Of a stretch of DNA of 64,000 nt, positions 25,717 through 34,861 are shown piece after piece. The notes under the pieces were generated by a model, which ran no database searches, was not told where the DNA came from, and saw nothing but the letters and a program-made list of their open reading frames with translations. The stretch's first letter is position 1; every line of letters begins with the position of its first letter. The stretch is taken from assembly GCA_017940255.1 (NCBI GenBank), contig JAGAZB010000014.1:62001-126000 (forward strand), given 5' to 3'. The stretch comes from Treponema sp. (GTDB taxonomy: Bacteria; Spirochaetota; Spirochaetia; Treponematales; Treponemataceae). The translations under genes and the position numbers were made by a program.

Positions 25717-25986
25717 ATGAATGCAATTATTACTGTAGTCGGAAGCGATAAAGTTGGAATTATCGCAAAAGTTTCTCAGTATCTTTCTGAACATAAAATA
25801 AATATTGCTGATATTACACAGACTATCCTTTCTGGCAATTTTGTTATGATGATGATGGTTGAACTTTCTAATGCAGATATTGATATTGAAGTTCTTCGCA
25901 GCAATATGAACAATCTGGCAGAAGAAATGGGTGTTGAAATCAACATCATGAATGAAAAAGTTTTCTCTGCTATGCATCGTGTATAA
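25717..25986 (+). CDS. small ACT-domain protein (UPF0237 type)
   Basis: This 89-residue single ACT domain (NAIITVVGSDKVGIIAKVSQYLSE, then ISDITQTIL-like NIADITQTIL and MMMMVELSNADID) is full length for the UPF0237 family. ACT domains bind amino acids and act as regulators. This stand-alone type is widespread and its target is not established. A GGAGG site lies 8 nt before the ATG. Its closeness to ornithine carbamoyltransferase hints at amino-acid control, which is inference. Confidence 0.9.
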   Translation: MNAIITVVGSDKVGIIAKVSQYLSEHKINIADITQTILSGNFVMMMMVELSNADIDIEVLRSNMNNLAEEMGVEINIMNEKVFSAMHRV

Positions 25987-25996
25987 TTAACTTAAT

Positions 25997-26025
25997 TTGC
26001 CGTTTTTCAAATTTCATGGTATTAT
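25997..26025 (+). promoter_or_regulatory. leaderless-type promoter of the EAL gene
   Basis: TTGCCG (25997-26002) is 17 bp from TATTAT (26020-26025). Only 6 nt separate the -10 box from the ATG at 26032, and no ribosome site is present. Confidence 0.5.
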
Positions 26026-26031
26026 TTTATC

Positions 26032-27960
26032 ATGGAATTTGGAGCGTCGAATTATTACATCTTAGGGGAAGTTGTTACTGCTGCAATGAGCCTTCTGCTC
26101 ATTATAAATATCCTCCTTACATTTTCCAGATATGATAGAAGACAAAGACTCTTCCTTTATGCAGCAATTTCTACCTTCCTTGCTTCTATATTTGATATTT
26201 TATCTGTATTTTGCATTTCCTTTTATAAACAGCTTCCGCTAGGTTTGTGTACTTTCGTCACAACTCTGTATTTTTCCTTCCTTATGCTTTGTCCGTGGGC
26301 AATTTCTAACTATGCGGTAGATATAGCAAATTCAATTTCAAAAAATATAAAAATTGGATTTTCAATAAACGGCTCTGTTTTTCTTCTTTATTCAATTATT
26401 ATCATGATTAATATAAAAACAGGCTGGATTTTTAGATTTGACCCGGAGGCTGGGTATATCCGTGGGCCATTAAAAAATACAACTTATGCACTTACGGCCT
26501 TTTATAGTCTTTTTATCGAATATTCTGTAATCAGAAATAGAAAACTGCTGGCCCGAAGAATTTTCTGGCTCTTTGTTGCCTATCCATTTATTTCTGTGGT
26601 ATTTGTTGCCTTTCAGTTCTTCTATCCTCATATGATTTTTACAGGTGTTGCATCTTTTTCTTCGGTTCTTTTTGCATATATGACAATTCAGTCTTATTTA
26701 ATCGAAATTGATATTGCAACCGGATTAATGACAGAAAGCCGCTTGCGAAAAAGAATTGCCATGCAAAAAGGTCATTCGGTTCTTTATGTTTTTACAATCG
26801 ATAATATAAATTTTATTCAGGCAAGTATGGATGTTGCCGAATGGAACAAAATGATTTTAGGGCTCGGTGAATTGTTTTCAACTCAGTTTCCTCATGAAGC
26901 ATATCATCTTTCTACAAATCGTTTTGCTGCAATTGGTAAGACCCTGGATGAAGTTACTGCAAAATCTAAAATTATTACAAATCACATAGAAAATTTAAGT
27001 AAAGATATAAACTCAATCATTCCAATTCCTTTTGATTGTTATTCAGCCGTAATAGAAGTTTCTCATGAAGAAAATGATTATGATTCATTAATGGACATTG
27101 TAAATAACATGCTCGTAAAGGCAAAAGGGGAGCATTTACACAATCTGCAGTTTTGTGATGAAGCAATTCTTGTGGAGCGGGAACGCAAAAGATATATTTA
27201 CCGTATTTTAAAAAGAGAACTTACCCTTGAATCTGAACAGTTCCAGGTATGGTTCCAGCCGATTTATTCTCTGGAAAAAAAGAGATTTACCTACATGGAA
27301 GCTCTTTCTCGTCTTAGAGGAACCGAACTTGGTGATATTTCTCCTGTGGAATTTGTTAATGTTGCCGAAAGCCGTGGCCTTATAGAAAGGCTTGGTTTTG
27401 TTGCTTTTGAAAAAGTCTGCAAATTTATTTCAGAAAATCGAGATATTGTCGACGCTGTTTCCATCAACTTTTCTGTATATCAGATGACTAATCCTAATTT
27501 AATCAAAAACGTGCTCGAAACAATTCAACACTTTAATTTGAAGCCGGAAAATATAATCATGGAAATTACAGAAAGTATTTTTATAGATAATTATGCTCTT
27601 GTGCATGATAATATGGTAAAACTTTCGCAGTCAGGCATAAAATTTTATCTTGATGATTTTGGAACTGGTTATTCAAATCTTACAAACGTGGTTGCCCTGC
27701 CATTTTCTACTATCAAACTTGACCGTAGTCTTGTTTTGATGATGGAAGAAAATGAGCGTGGCGTACAGCTCTTTATGAATCTGGTAAATACTTTTAAAGA
27801 TGCCGGACTAAATATTCTTGTTGAAGGAGTTGAAACAAACAATCAGAATAATCTTGTAGAAAAAGCCGGTGTAAATTATATTCAGGGCTTCCTTTATAGC
27901 CGTCCGCTTTCTCCACAAGATTGTATTGAAGTCCTTAATCGGGAAAAAGCTAGAAACTGA
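26032..27960 (+). CDS. membrane EAL-domain cyclic-di-GMP phosphodiesterase with degenerate GGDEF
   Basis: This 642-residue protein starts with seven or so hydrophobic helices (about residues 10-225). A degenerate GGDEF-like domain (about 230-380) follows, where the signature is lost (STNRFAAIG). The C-terminal EAL domain (about 390-635) has the residues expected for activity: MEALSRL, SINFS, EITES, LDDFGTGYSN, IKLDRS, VEGVET and QGFLYSRP. It would hydrolyse cyclic di-GMP at the membrane and so influence motility or attachment; the input signal is unknown. No ribosome site precedes the ATG, in line with a leaderless mRNA. Its end overlaps the convergent dGTPase gene by 11 bp. Confidence 0.9.
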   Translation: MEFGASNYYILGEVVTAAMSLLLIINILLTFSRYDRRQRLFLYAAISTFLASIFDILSVFCISFYKQLPLGLCTFVTTLYFSFLMLCPWAISNYAVDIANSISKNIKIGFSINGSVFLLYSIIIMINIKTGWIFRFDPEAGYIRGPLKNTTYALTAFYSLFIEYSVIRNRKLLARRIFWLFVAYPFISVVFVAFQFFYPHMIFTGVASFSSVLFAYMTIQSYLIEIDIATGLMTESRLRKRIAMQKGHSVLYVFTIDNINFIQASMDVAEWNKMILGLGELFSTQFPHEAYHLSTNRFAAIGKTLDEVTAKSKIITNHIENLSKDINSIIPIPFDCYSAVIEVSHEENDYDSLMDIVNNMLVKAKGEHLHNLQFCDEAILVERERKRYIYRILKRELTLESEQFQVWFQPIYSLEKKRFTYMEALSRLRGTELGDISPVEFVNVAESRGLIERLGFVAFEKVCKFISENRDIVDAVSINFSVYQMTNPNLIKNVLETIQHFNLKPENIIMEITESIFIDNYALVHDNMVKLSQSGIKFYLDDFGTGYSNLTNVVALPFSTIKLDRSLVLMMEENERGVQLFMNLVNTFKDAGLNILVEGVETNNQNNLVEKAGVNYIQGFLYSRPLSPQDCIEVLNREKARN

Positions 27961-29236
27961 TTATTTCTTCGTAAATCTTAATTGCAAACTGATCTGTCAT
28001 TCCAGAAATATATTCAATAATACACTTTGTAAAAGATTCATCATCGTGTAAATCAAAAACAATTCTGGTGTTATATTTTAAGATTTGTTTTTTGTCTACA
28101 AAAGTGTGGCGCTCCGGAATAAATGGCTGGTAAGCTGTGTAGCGGATAAGCCAGTCTTCAAAGGTTGCAAAAAGTGTAGGGTAGGCTCGCAAGGCATGGG
28201 CTATTCTTCCGGATTCTGCAAAGGGTTTTGTTCTCTGCAAGGTGCGGAATATAGTTCCTATTACATTTTCTGCATAAATAGCAAATTCAGAAAGACGCCA
28301 GTGGTTATAAATATGTGCAAAATTAAATTTTTTCAGTTCCAGAATAAAGCGGAAGTATTCATCAGAAAAACAAAGGCCTTTTTCAGGGCTGCTCTGCTCG
28401 CATAAATCTACAATCAAATCATTTATTAAAACTGTGGTATTTACCGCTTTTCCGCTTCGCATTGCATGGGCACCCTTGTGTTGAAATCCTAAGGTAGAAC
28501 CGACAATTTCGCGCAGCTGACGATAGGAAGTCATGTCTAGAATATGATAAGCCCGGGCGTCTTCAATATCTCGTCCAAGATATGCAATTTTATCTGCAAC
28601 TTTTACAACGCATCCTTCCCATGTATAAGGCTGAATAAAACCCGGGCGTTTCATAGAATATAAGTCTATTGCTTCTTCCCGGGGCTTTATTCCCTGCTGG
28701 TCAATTTCTCCGCAATGGCAAATTAGTCCGTCCCTAACTCCATAGGTAAGGTTCAGCGGTTGTTCAACCCCGTTTGGATCCTGCAGTGTTTCTATAAAGT
28801 CGGCAAAAAAAAGACTGTTTCGCTCGTGCCAGAATTTTTTTGGCGCGTTATGACCTTCTTTTTGTTCAAGCAGCTTGTTCAGACAATCTTCGCCGTGATG
28901 ACCAAAAGGTGCATGACCAATATCATGTCCCATAGCAATTGCACTGGCCAGCTGTTCGTTTAATCCTAAATATTTAGAAATTGTTGAAGCAACAGAGGCA
29001 ACGTGCATAACGTGCTCCATTCTGGTACATATATGGTCATTGTGAGGAGCAAAGAAAACCTGAGTTTTATGTTTTAGCCGCCGGTAGGCCTGGCTGTGCA
29101 GGATTCGTGTGTAATCCCTTTCAAACTCTGTTCTTATATCATTATTTCGCCCGTAAATTGGAATTTCGCGTGAATTAGCCTGCTTCCATTTTGGGTTTTC
29201 AGAATCTATTCGTACTTTTTCAAAAGAATTTTGCAT
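27950..29236 (-). CDS. dgt: deoxyguanosinetriphosphate triphosphohydrolase-like HD protein
   Basis: This 428-residue HD-superfamily enzyme splits dNTPs to nucleosides and triphosphate. Motifs are TRILHSQAYRRLKHKTQVF at the N-terminus, RMEHVMHVASVA (first metal His), MGHDIGHAPFGHHGE (HD pair) and VADKIAYLGRDIEDA (last metal Asp). Length and order fit the Dgt type found in many bacteria, where activators and preferred dNTP vary. A GAGG ribosome site precedes the ATG. The glucosidase gene upstream ends 13 nt before its start, so both are probably transcribed together. Confidence 0.9.
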   Translation of the reverse strand: MQNSFEKVRIDSENPKWKQANSREIPIYGRNNDIRTEFERDYTRILHSQAYRRLKHKTQVFFAPHNDHICTRMEHVMHVASVASTISKYLGLNEQLASAIAMGHDIGHAPFGHHGEDCLNKLLEQKEGHNAPKKFWHERNSLFFADFIETLQDPNGVEQPLNLTYGVRDGLICHCGEIDQQGIKPREEAIDLYSMKRPGFIQPYTWEGCVVKVADKIAYLGRDIEDARAYHILDMTSYRQLREIVGSTLGFQHKGAHAMRSGKAVNTTVLINDLIVDLCEQSSPEKGLCFSDEYFRFILELKKFNFAHIYNHWRLSEFAIYAENVIGTIFRTLQRTKPFAESGRIAHALRAYPTLFATFEDWLIRYTAYQPFIPERHTFVDKKQILKYNTRIVFDLHDDESFTKCIIEYISGMTDQFAIKIYEEIISF

Positions 29237-29249
29237 TTTAGCCTCTTGT

Positions 29250-30818
29250 TTATCCTCTTTGAGCCACAGTATAGAATGCTGCAGTCTGGCCGTAAACGGT
29301 AATCATATTTCCGCCCTGAATCAGACCTTTTCCAATCTGGTAAATCTGCTGCCCGATTTTTAATTTTGTTGGGAAGCTCACCGTTTCTTTAGATGGATTG
29401 ATAACAACAAGAATCCTTTCTTTTCCGTTTCCCCTCAGGTAAGCCAGCGGATACTTATTCTTTCCTGTAAATACAAAGTCTATTCGCGAAGTGTTTTGCA
29501 GTTGAGGTGTACTTCTTCTTATTCCAATAAGTTTGCGTATTTCGTTATAAAGTGAATCCGCGTCTTCAATCTGCTTTTCAACAGTCGGCCGGTCTTCAGA
29601 TTTGTCCATGGCAATGTATAAATCTTCTTCATCAGCGCTGCTGAAACCTGCATTTTTAGTAGAATCCCACTGCATTGGGGAGCGGGCGCCAGTTCTGCCA
29701 TAGCCGCCCTCCACAGATTTCAATCCTTCCACATATCGCATGCCTATTTCATCACCATAATAAATAAAAGGAGCCCCCGGCATAGAAAGCAAGAATGCGA
29801 ATGCAATTTTAAGTTCGTCTCCCTGCAGGTAGCGGGCAAGTCTGTCCATATCATGATTTCCAGACGGAATACAAATCAGTCCCTGACCCTTTGTTTTTTC
29901 ATAGTTTTCTATATAGTTCTTTACAAAAAGCCCGGCATCACCCCGGCCCCGCGAGCTAAAAAAAGGTTCTGCACATCGGAAAAGATCATTGTAATGCGAA
30001 GGTCCAAAGTGCAGTAGAAAGTCCATATGAAAGCCGCCCTTTAATGACTTGTCTGGTTCTCCCCATTCAGAAATAAGCCTTGCATCAGGATATTCTATAT
30101 CAAGAAAGTTTCTTACATTCTGCCAGAGAGCAATCGTTCCCTTGCTGTTTTCGTCGTTTTTTACAAGGGAGCCTGCCATGTCAACTCTAAAACCGTCGCA
30201 GCCCATTTTGAGCCAGAATCGCATTACATTTTTCATTTCTTCAAGAGTAGCCTGGGGCCCTTTATCTCCGGGCAGCTGCTGCCATGGTCTTGTTTTTTTA
30301 TAAAAACCGTAATTTAAAGCCGGCTGATGAGAAAAAAAGTTTACCATAACCGAACCATCTCGCTCGGAAATTCCTCTTAGACAACCTAACTTGCTGCCTC
30401 CGCTTCCATAAACTTCGCCTTCTTCCCAAACGCTGGAAGTCCAGATGTAGCGGTCTGTAAATTCATTTTTTTCTGCCTTACACGATTCCTTAAACCAGGG
30501 GTGCTCAATAGAAGTATGACCGGGTACTAAATCAAGCAGAATATGCATGCCCCGTGAATGAACCAGTTCAAAAAGCCGTCTTAAATCTTCGTTACTGCCA
30601 TATCTTGGCGCTGCCTTGTAGTAATCAGAAATATCGTAACCAGCATCGCCAAAAGGGGAGTCGAAACATGGATTCATCCAGATAGCATTGCAGCCCAGAT
30701 TTTTTATATAATCCAGTTTGCTTATTATTCCGTTAAAATCTCCAATTCCATCCCCATTTGAATCACAAAATGACTGAGGATATATTTCGTAAAAAATTGC
30801 TTCGTCTAACCAATCCAT
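29250..30818 (-). CDS. GH13 alpha-amylase-family glycosidase, likely alpha-glucosidase type
   Basis: This 522-residue cytoplasmic enzyme (no signal peptide) has the GH13 barrel. Region I is LLDLVPGHTS, region II GFRVDMAGSL (nucleophile Asp), region III LISEWGEP (acid/base Glu) and region IV GNHDMDR (second Asp). The opening IFYEIYPQSFCDSNGDGIGDFNGI is typical of alpha-glucosidases, oligo-1,6-glucosidases and trehalose/sucrose-acting relatives. The exact linkage cannot be set by eye. The C-terminal beta domain (about 440-522) is complete. AAGGG stands before the ATG. It would process imported or stored alpha-glucans, as malQ would at 43.3 kb. Confidence 0.88.
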   Translation of the reverse strand: MDWLDEAIFYEIYPQSFCDSNGDGIGDFNGIISKLDYIKNLGCNAIWMNPCFDSPFGDAGYDISDYYKAAPRYGSNEDLRRLFELVHSRGMHILLDLVPGHTSIEHPWFKESCKAEKNEFTDRYIWTSSVWEEGEVYGSGGSKLGCLRGISERDGSVMVNFFSHQPALNYGFYKKTRPWQQLPGDKGPQATLEEMKNVMRFWLKMGCDGFRVDMAGSLVKNDENSKGTIALWQNVRNFLDIEYPDARLISEWGEPDKSLKGGFHMDFLLHFGPSHYNDLFRCAEPFFSSRGRGDAGLFVKNYIENYEKTKGQGLICIPSGNHDMDRLARYLQGDELKIAFAFLLSMPGAPFIYYGDEIGMRYVEGLKSVEGGYGRTGARSPMQWDSTKNAGFSSADEEDLYIAMDKSEDRPTVEKQIEDADSLYNEIRKLIGIRRSTPQLQNTSRIDFVFTGKNKYPLAYLRGNGKERILVVINPSKETVSFPTKLKIGQQIYQIGKGLIQGGNMITVYGQTAAFYTVAQRG

Positions 30819-30872
30819 ATTTCCCTTCTTATTATTTTACATTTTTTATATCACATTTTAAGTATATCATGA

Positions 30873-30878
30873 TATAAT
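30873..30878 (+). promoter_or_regulatory. -10 box of the hybrid histidine kinase gene (leaderless)
   Basis: A perfect TATAAT is followed by 6 nt and the ATG at 30885, with no ribosome site. ATCACA 17 bp upstream is a possible weak -35 box. Confidence 0.5.
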
Positions 30879-30884
30879 AAAAAT

Positions 30885-32645
30885 ATGAATTTTCTTAGAT
30901 TTTTTAAGAATTATTTTTTTAACGAAAAGTACAATCTCCAGCACAGGCTTTTAAATGTTCTTATCCTTGTGGGAATGATAGGTGGAACACTTGCTTCAAT
31001 TACATCTGTTATTTTAGGCTTCAGTATTCTGTCAATAATTCTTAGTATTTGTATTCTCGGCTTTTGTTTTCTTGGTCTTTTAATCGCAAATACTTTTGGG
31101 CATCCTCAGTTAAGTGTTATCATCCTTTCCCTTGCAGTTAATAACTTAATAATGCCTCTGCTTTACATAACTTCCGGTGGTATAAAAAGCGGAATGCCCC
31201 TCTGGATTACCCTGGGTCTTGTTTTTACCCTCCTTCTTCTTGATGGCGTAAAGTGTTGGGTAGTTTTTTCTATAAATTGTATTGGCGAACTTGCTGTTAT
31301 CATTTACTCAATTTTACATCCAGAAATTGTCTGGCAGCCTTATAATGAAATTTACATCTATATTGATATTCTGGTTGCAACCCTCACTTTAGTTTTAACG
31401 CTTGCTGCTATTTTTAAATATAATTCTTATACATATAGAAAACAGGAAAAAGATTTGATTGAAGCGATGATTGAAACACAAAGAGCCACAAAAGCTAAGA
31501 GTGACTTCCTTTCAAATATGTCGCATGATATCAGAACCCCAATGAACGCAATTATCGGCTTTACGGAAATTGCTAAAAAAAATCTTGATGATAGAAAGAA
31601 ACTTTTCGACTGTATTTCAAAAATAACCCTTTCTTCGGAGCATCTCTTGAATCTTATAAATGATGTTCTTGATATGACTAAAATTGAAAGCGGAAAAGTA
31701 ACATTTGAAGAAGAAACCTTTAACCTGCGTACAATAATAAATGATATACAGGATATGATGATGCAAACTCTGCTCGAAAAGAAAATGCACCTTCATATTG
31801 ATACCACTCAGCTGATTGATGAAACTGTTTCCTGTGACCGTCTTCGTCTTAATCAGGTGCTCATTAATCTTGTTGGAAACGCCATTAAATATTCTAATCC
31901 TGACGGAAACATTTGGCTTTCTGCTATCCAGCTTCCTGATGATAACGAAAACGAAATTCTTGTTGAAATTCATGTAAAAGATGATGGTCTTGGAATGAGC
32001 AAAGAATTTGTTGAAAAAGTTTTCCAGCCTTTTGAGCGTGAATATAATTCAACAAAAAGTGGTATTAGTGGAACAGGCTTAGGTCTTACAATCACAAAGT
32101 CAATTGTAGAAATGATGAGGGGAACAATCAGCGTTACCAGTGAACTTGGTATTGGAAGTGAATTTGTTATTACCATTCCATTTGATGTTCCTACACTTTT
32201 GGAAATTGAAGATGAAGATGATTTAGCGATTAAAAACTTTGATTTTTCTAAAAAACGAGTTCTTCTGGTTGAAGATAACGCCTTTAACCGTGAAATTGCG
32301 GTGGAACTTCTTACAGACGCTGGATTGGAAGTTGAAGAAGCAAATGATGGTTCTATTGCAGTTGAAATTCTGAAGAACAATCCTGCCGGATACTATGACG
32401 CTGTAATTATGGACCTTCAGATGCCTGTAATGGACGGTTATGAAGCTACCCGAATTATTCGTTCTTTTGAAGACATTCGTATTGCAACCATCCCAATCGT
32501 TGCCATGACGGCAAATGCCTTTTCTGAAGACAAAAAAAAGGCTTTGGATTGCGGCATGAATGCCTACCTCACAAAGCCTATTAATATAAAAGACCTGCTC
32601 AAAGTTATGAATCTTATATTGCAGGAAGGTTTACGTCGAAACTAA
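30885..32645 (+). CDS. membrane hybrid sensor histidine kinase with receiver domain
   Basis: This 586-residue protein has about six membrane helices with very short loops (residues 20-178) and no large periplasmic sensor. The kinase core follows: phosphoacceptor His214 in NMSHDIRTPMNAI, the N box in LNQVLINLVGNAIKYS, and G boxes DDGLGMS and GTGLGLT. A C-terminal receiver (about 460-580) has the acidic pair in LLVEDNAFNRE, the phosphoacceptor Asp in VIMDLQMPVMDGYEA and the switch Lys in LTKPIN. There is no output domain, so phosphate should pass to a separate HPt or regulator. No partner is adjacent. Its stop is 1 nt from the convergent transporter gene. Confidence 0.92.
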   Translation: MNFLRFFKNYFFNEKYNLQHRLLNVLILVGMIGGTLASITSVILGFSILSIILSICILGFCFLGLLIANTFGHPQLSVIILSLAVNNLIMPLLYITSGGIKSGMPLWITLGLVFTLLLLDGVKCWVVFSINCIGELAVIIYSILHPEIVWQPYNEIYIYIDILVATLTLVLTLAAIFKYNSYTYRKQEKDLIEAMIETQRATKAKSDFLSNMSHDIRTPMNAIIGFTEIAKKNLDDRKKLFDCISKITLSSEHLLNLINDVLDMTKIESGKVTFEEETFNLRTIINDIQDMMMQTLLEKKMHLHIDTTQLIDETVSCDRLRLNQVLINLVGNAIKYSNPDGNIWLSAIQLPDDNENEILVEIHVKDDGLGMSKEFVEKVFQPFEREYNSTKSGISGTGLGLTITKSIVEMMRGTISVTSELGIGSEFVITIPFDVPTLLEIEDEDDLAIKNFDFSKKRVLLVEDNAFNREIAVELLTDAGLEVEEANDGSIAVEILKNNPAGYYDAVIMDLQMPVMDGYEATRIIRSFEDIRIATIPIVAMTANAFSEDKKKALDCGMNAYLTKPINIKDLLKVMNLILQEGLRRN

Positions 32646-32646
32646 C

Positions 32647-33951
32647 TTATGCTTCTTTCTTTGTTTTTGCCATAGGGCGAACAAGGAAGAGGCTTAAGCA
32701 GAGTGCAACTCCATACAAAATTGCTGTTACAACAAGAACGTTCTGATAACCTGTAGGGTTAGCCTGTACTCCATGAACATCAATAAATTCACCAGTGTGA
32801 TTTACGATGAATGAAGCCATCTGGTTTCCTGTAAGACCAGCGAATGCCCATGCAGAAAGTGTAATTCCGTGGATTGCAGAAATGTTACCCATTCCGTAGT
32901 GGTCAGAAAGAAGAGTTGGCACGTTAGAGAATCCTCCACCATAACCAGCGTTTACAATAAAAATCAGAGCAAGTACAAAAGTGATGAGAAGTACATTTCC
33001 GTCACCATTTGCAATTCCCTTTGTGCAAAGAACAATTACTGTAAATGCAATAGAGAGAATGAAAATCAACTTATAGATTGTATTGCGGTCCTTAAGTTTA
33101 TCTGCCCATGCAGAAAATCCGAGTCGACCACCGGCATTAAAAATTGCAGAAATTGTAGAAATAAGACCAGCTGCCGCACCTAAACCTACGCACTTAACAA
33201 TCATCTTTTCCTGAGAAATAATTGCCAGACCACAAGTAATGTTGATGTAGAACATCAGCCAGATACCAACGTAAGAAAGAATTGGTTCTCTCTTAAGAGT
33301 AGCGATAATGCCTTCATCCTTAGATTTTGTCTGTGGTTCAACCCATCCTTCTGGTTTTGCAAGAATTAAGTGACCAACAAACATCATTACAAAGTAAACA
33401 CATGCAAGAATAAGGAACATTTTGTAAACACCACCGTCTCCAAGTCCTTCAAGCATACGGCTCATAATAGGAGAAGCGATTGCCTTAGCGGCACCAAAAC
33501 CTGCAACTGCAAGTCCTGTTGCAAGACCTTTTTTGTCCTTGAACCAAAGCATAAGTGTTTTTACTGGAGAAAGGTAACCTGTTCCAAGACCAATACCCAT
33601 GATAAAACCATAACTAATGTAGATTCCTACAAGAGAAATAACACTGTGCTGATGGTTTCCACCGTACCAGATAAAGAATCCTGTTCCAGCCATTCCCAGA
33701 GAAAATGTTATAGTAGCAATAAGAGATGACTTGTGAATGTTCTTTTCTACAAGGCCGCCCAGAAAAGCTGCAGACATGCCAAGAAAGAAGATTGCAAAGC
33801 TGAATGCCCATTCGACAGCGCCTTTTGAAAATCCAATGTAGTTTGCAATTTCCTGACTGAAAATAGACCAGCAGTAAACTGTACCAATGCTGCAGTGCAA
33901 AAGGAGGGCTGGGATTGCACCGCGTAACCATTTGTTCTGAATGTTTTTCAT
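32647..33951 (-). CDS. major facilitator transporter, OFA (oxalate/formate antiporter) type
   Basis: This 434-residue protein has 12 predicted membrane helices. The N-terminal CSIGTVYCWSIFSQEIA and the loop SPVKTLMLWFKDKKGLATGLAVAGFGAAKA match the OFA family of carboxylate carriers. Members move small organic acids, but most are uncharacterised, so oxalate/formate is only the family label. No ribosome site stronger than a short AGGAAT stands before the ATG. It is monocistronic, convergent with the kinase gene and followed upstream by the alarmone synthetase gene. Confidence 0.88.
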   Translation of the reverse strand: MKNIQNKWLRGAIPALLLHCSIGTVYCWSIFSQEIANYIGFSKGAVEWAFSFAIFFLGMSAAFLGGLVEKNIHKSSLIATITFSLGMAGTGFFIWYGGNHQHSVISLVGIYISYGFIMGIGLGTGYLSPVKTLMLWFKDKKGLATGLAVAGFGAAKAIASPIMSRMLEGLGDGGVYKMFLILACVYFVMMFVGHLILAKPEGWVEPQTKSKDEGIIATLKREPILSYVGIWLMFYINITCGLAIISQEKMIVKCVGLGAAAGLISTISAIFNAGGRLGFSAWADKLKDRNTIYKLIFILSIAFTVIVLCTKGIANGDGNVLLITFVLALIFIVNAGYGGGFSNVPTLLSDHYGMGNISAIHGITLSAWAFAGLTGNQMASFIVNHTGEFIDVHGVQANPTGYQNVLVVTAILYGVALCLSLFLVRPMAKTKKEA

Positions 33952-33995
33952 TTCATATTCCTTAGATATTTATAGAAAATAGTTTATATATTTTA

Positions 33996-34709
33996 TCAAT
34001 CTAAGGCTTGTAATTCAAGGGCAATTTCTTCCATCTCGCGGTCTGTCATGGCAATGGTTTCTGCAACTCTAAAAAGTTCTCTGCGTACACTATCTGGAAT
34101 TTTTGCAGAGTTTTTATAGTGCAGTTCATGTTCAAGACTGGCCCAGAAATCCATCGCAATAGTTCTCAACTGAATTTCCACTTTTACATTGTGAGCAGTT
34201 TTTGAAAGGTAAACAGGAGTTTCTATTACAAGGTGTAAGCTTCTGTAGCCGCTTTCTTTCAGGTTTGCGATATAGTCATGCTCTAAAACAAGTTTTAAAT
34301 CCGGTTGTTTTAAAAGCATGTCACGTACGGAATATATATCTGAAATATACGGGCAGATAACTCTTACACCGGCAATATCATTCAGATTTTCCATCATAGA
34401 TTCAAATGTTACTGGAAGGTGTTTCTTTTCAAGCTTGCTTGCAATGCTGTCTGGAGTTTTTATTCTGCTTTTTACAGTTTCAATAGGATTCCTTTGTCTG
34501 TTTACTTTATTCTCTTTGTTCAGAATATCAAGTTTTGTTTCAATTTGTTTAATGGCACTTTCGTAAATCATCATGATTTTTTGGAATTCAAATGCCATTT
34601 TGTAAAAATCGCCGGGGTTAGAAAGTTCGTTTCCCGCTACCACCGGAAGTTTTGCAACAGATTCCGGTATTTGTATATCATCAGTAATAAAAGTTTCTGT
34701 ATTATCCAT
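33996..34709 (-). CDS. small alarmone synthetase (RelA/SpoT synthetase domain only)
   Basis: This 237-residue protein contains only the ppGpp synthetase domain. RIKTPDSIASKLEKK, NDIAGVRVICPYISDIYSV, the ATP/GTP-site KESGYRSLHLVI and VEIQLRTIAMDFWASLEHEL are all visible. Hydrolase HD, TGS and ACT domains are absent, as in RelQ-type enzymes. It makes (p)ppGpp in response to envelope or nutrient stress in the species studied. N- and C-terminal helices flank the core, as needed for the tetramers known in this family. It is divergent from dapL. A GAGAT sequence stands about 9 nt before the ATG. Confidence 0.9.
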   Translation of the reverse strand: MDNTETFITDDIQIPESVAKLPVVAGNELSNPGDFYKMAFEFQKIMMIYESAIKQIETKLDILNKENKVNRQRNPIETVKSRIKTPDSIASKLEKKHLPVTFESMMENLNDIAGVRVICPYISDIYSVRDMLLKQPDLKLVLEHDYIANLKESGYRSLHLVIETPVYLSKTAHNVKVEIQLRTIAMDFWASLEHELHYKNSAKIPDSVRRELFRVAETIAMTDREMEEIALELQALD

Positions 34710-34861
34710 CTTAAAATATCTCTTTTCTATCTATATATATAAATAAAATTTAGTAATATTTGTTACAAAAGGCAAATGCTTTTTACTTGTGATTTACAAG
34801 CCTTATAATTTTATGGTATGTTTAGACTAACATAGGCTATGGCCTTACGTAGAGGAAAAAT

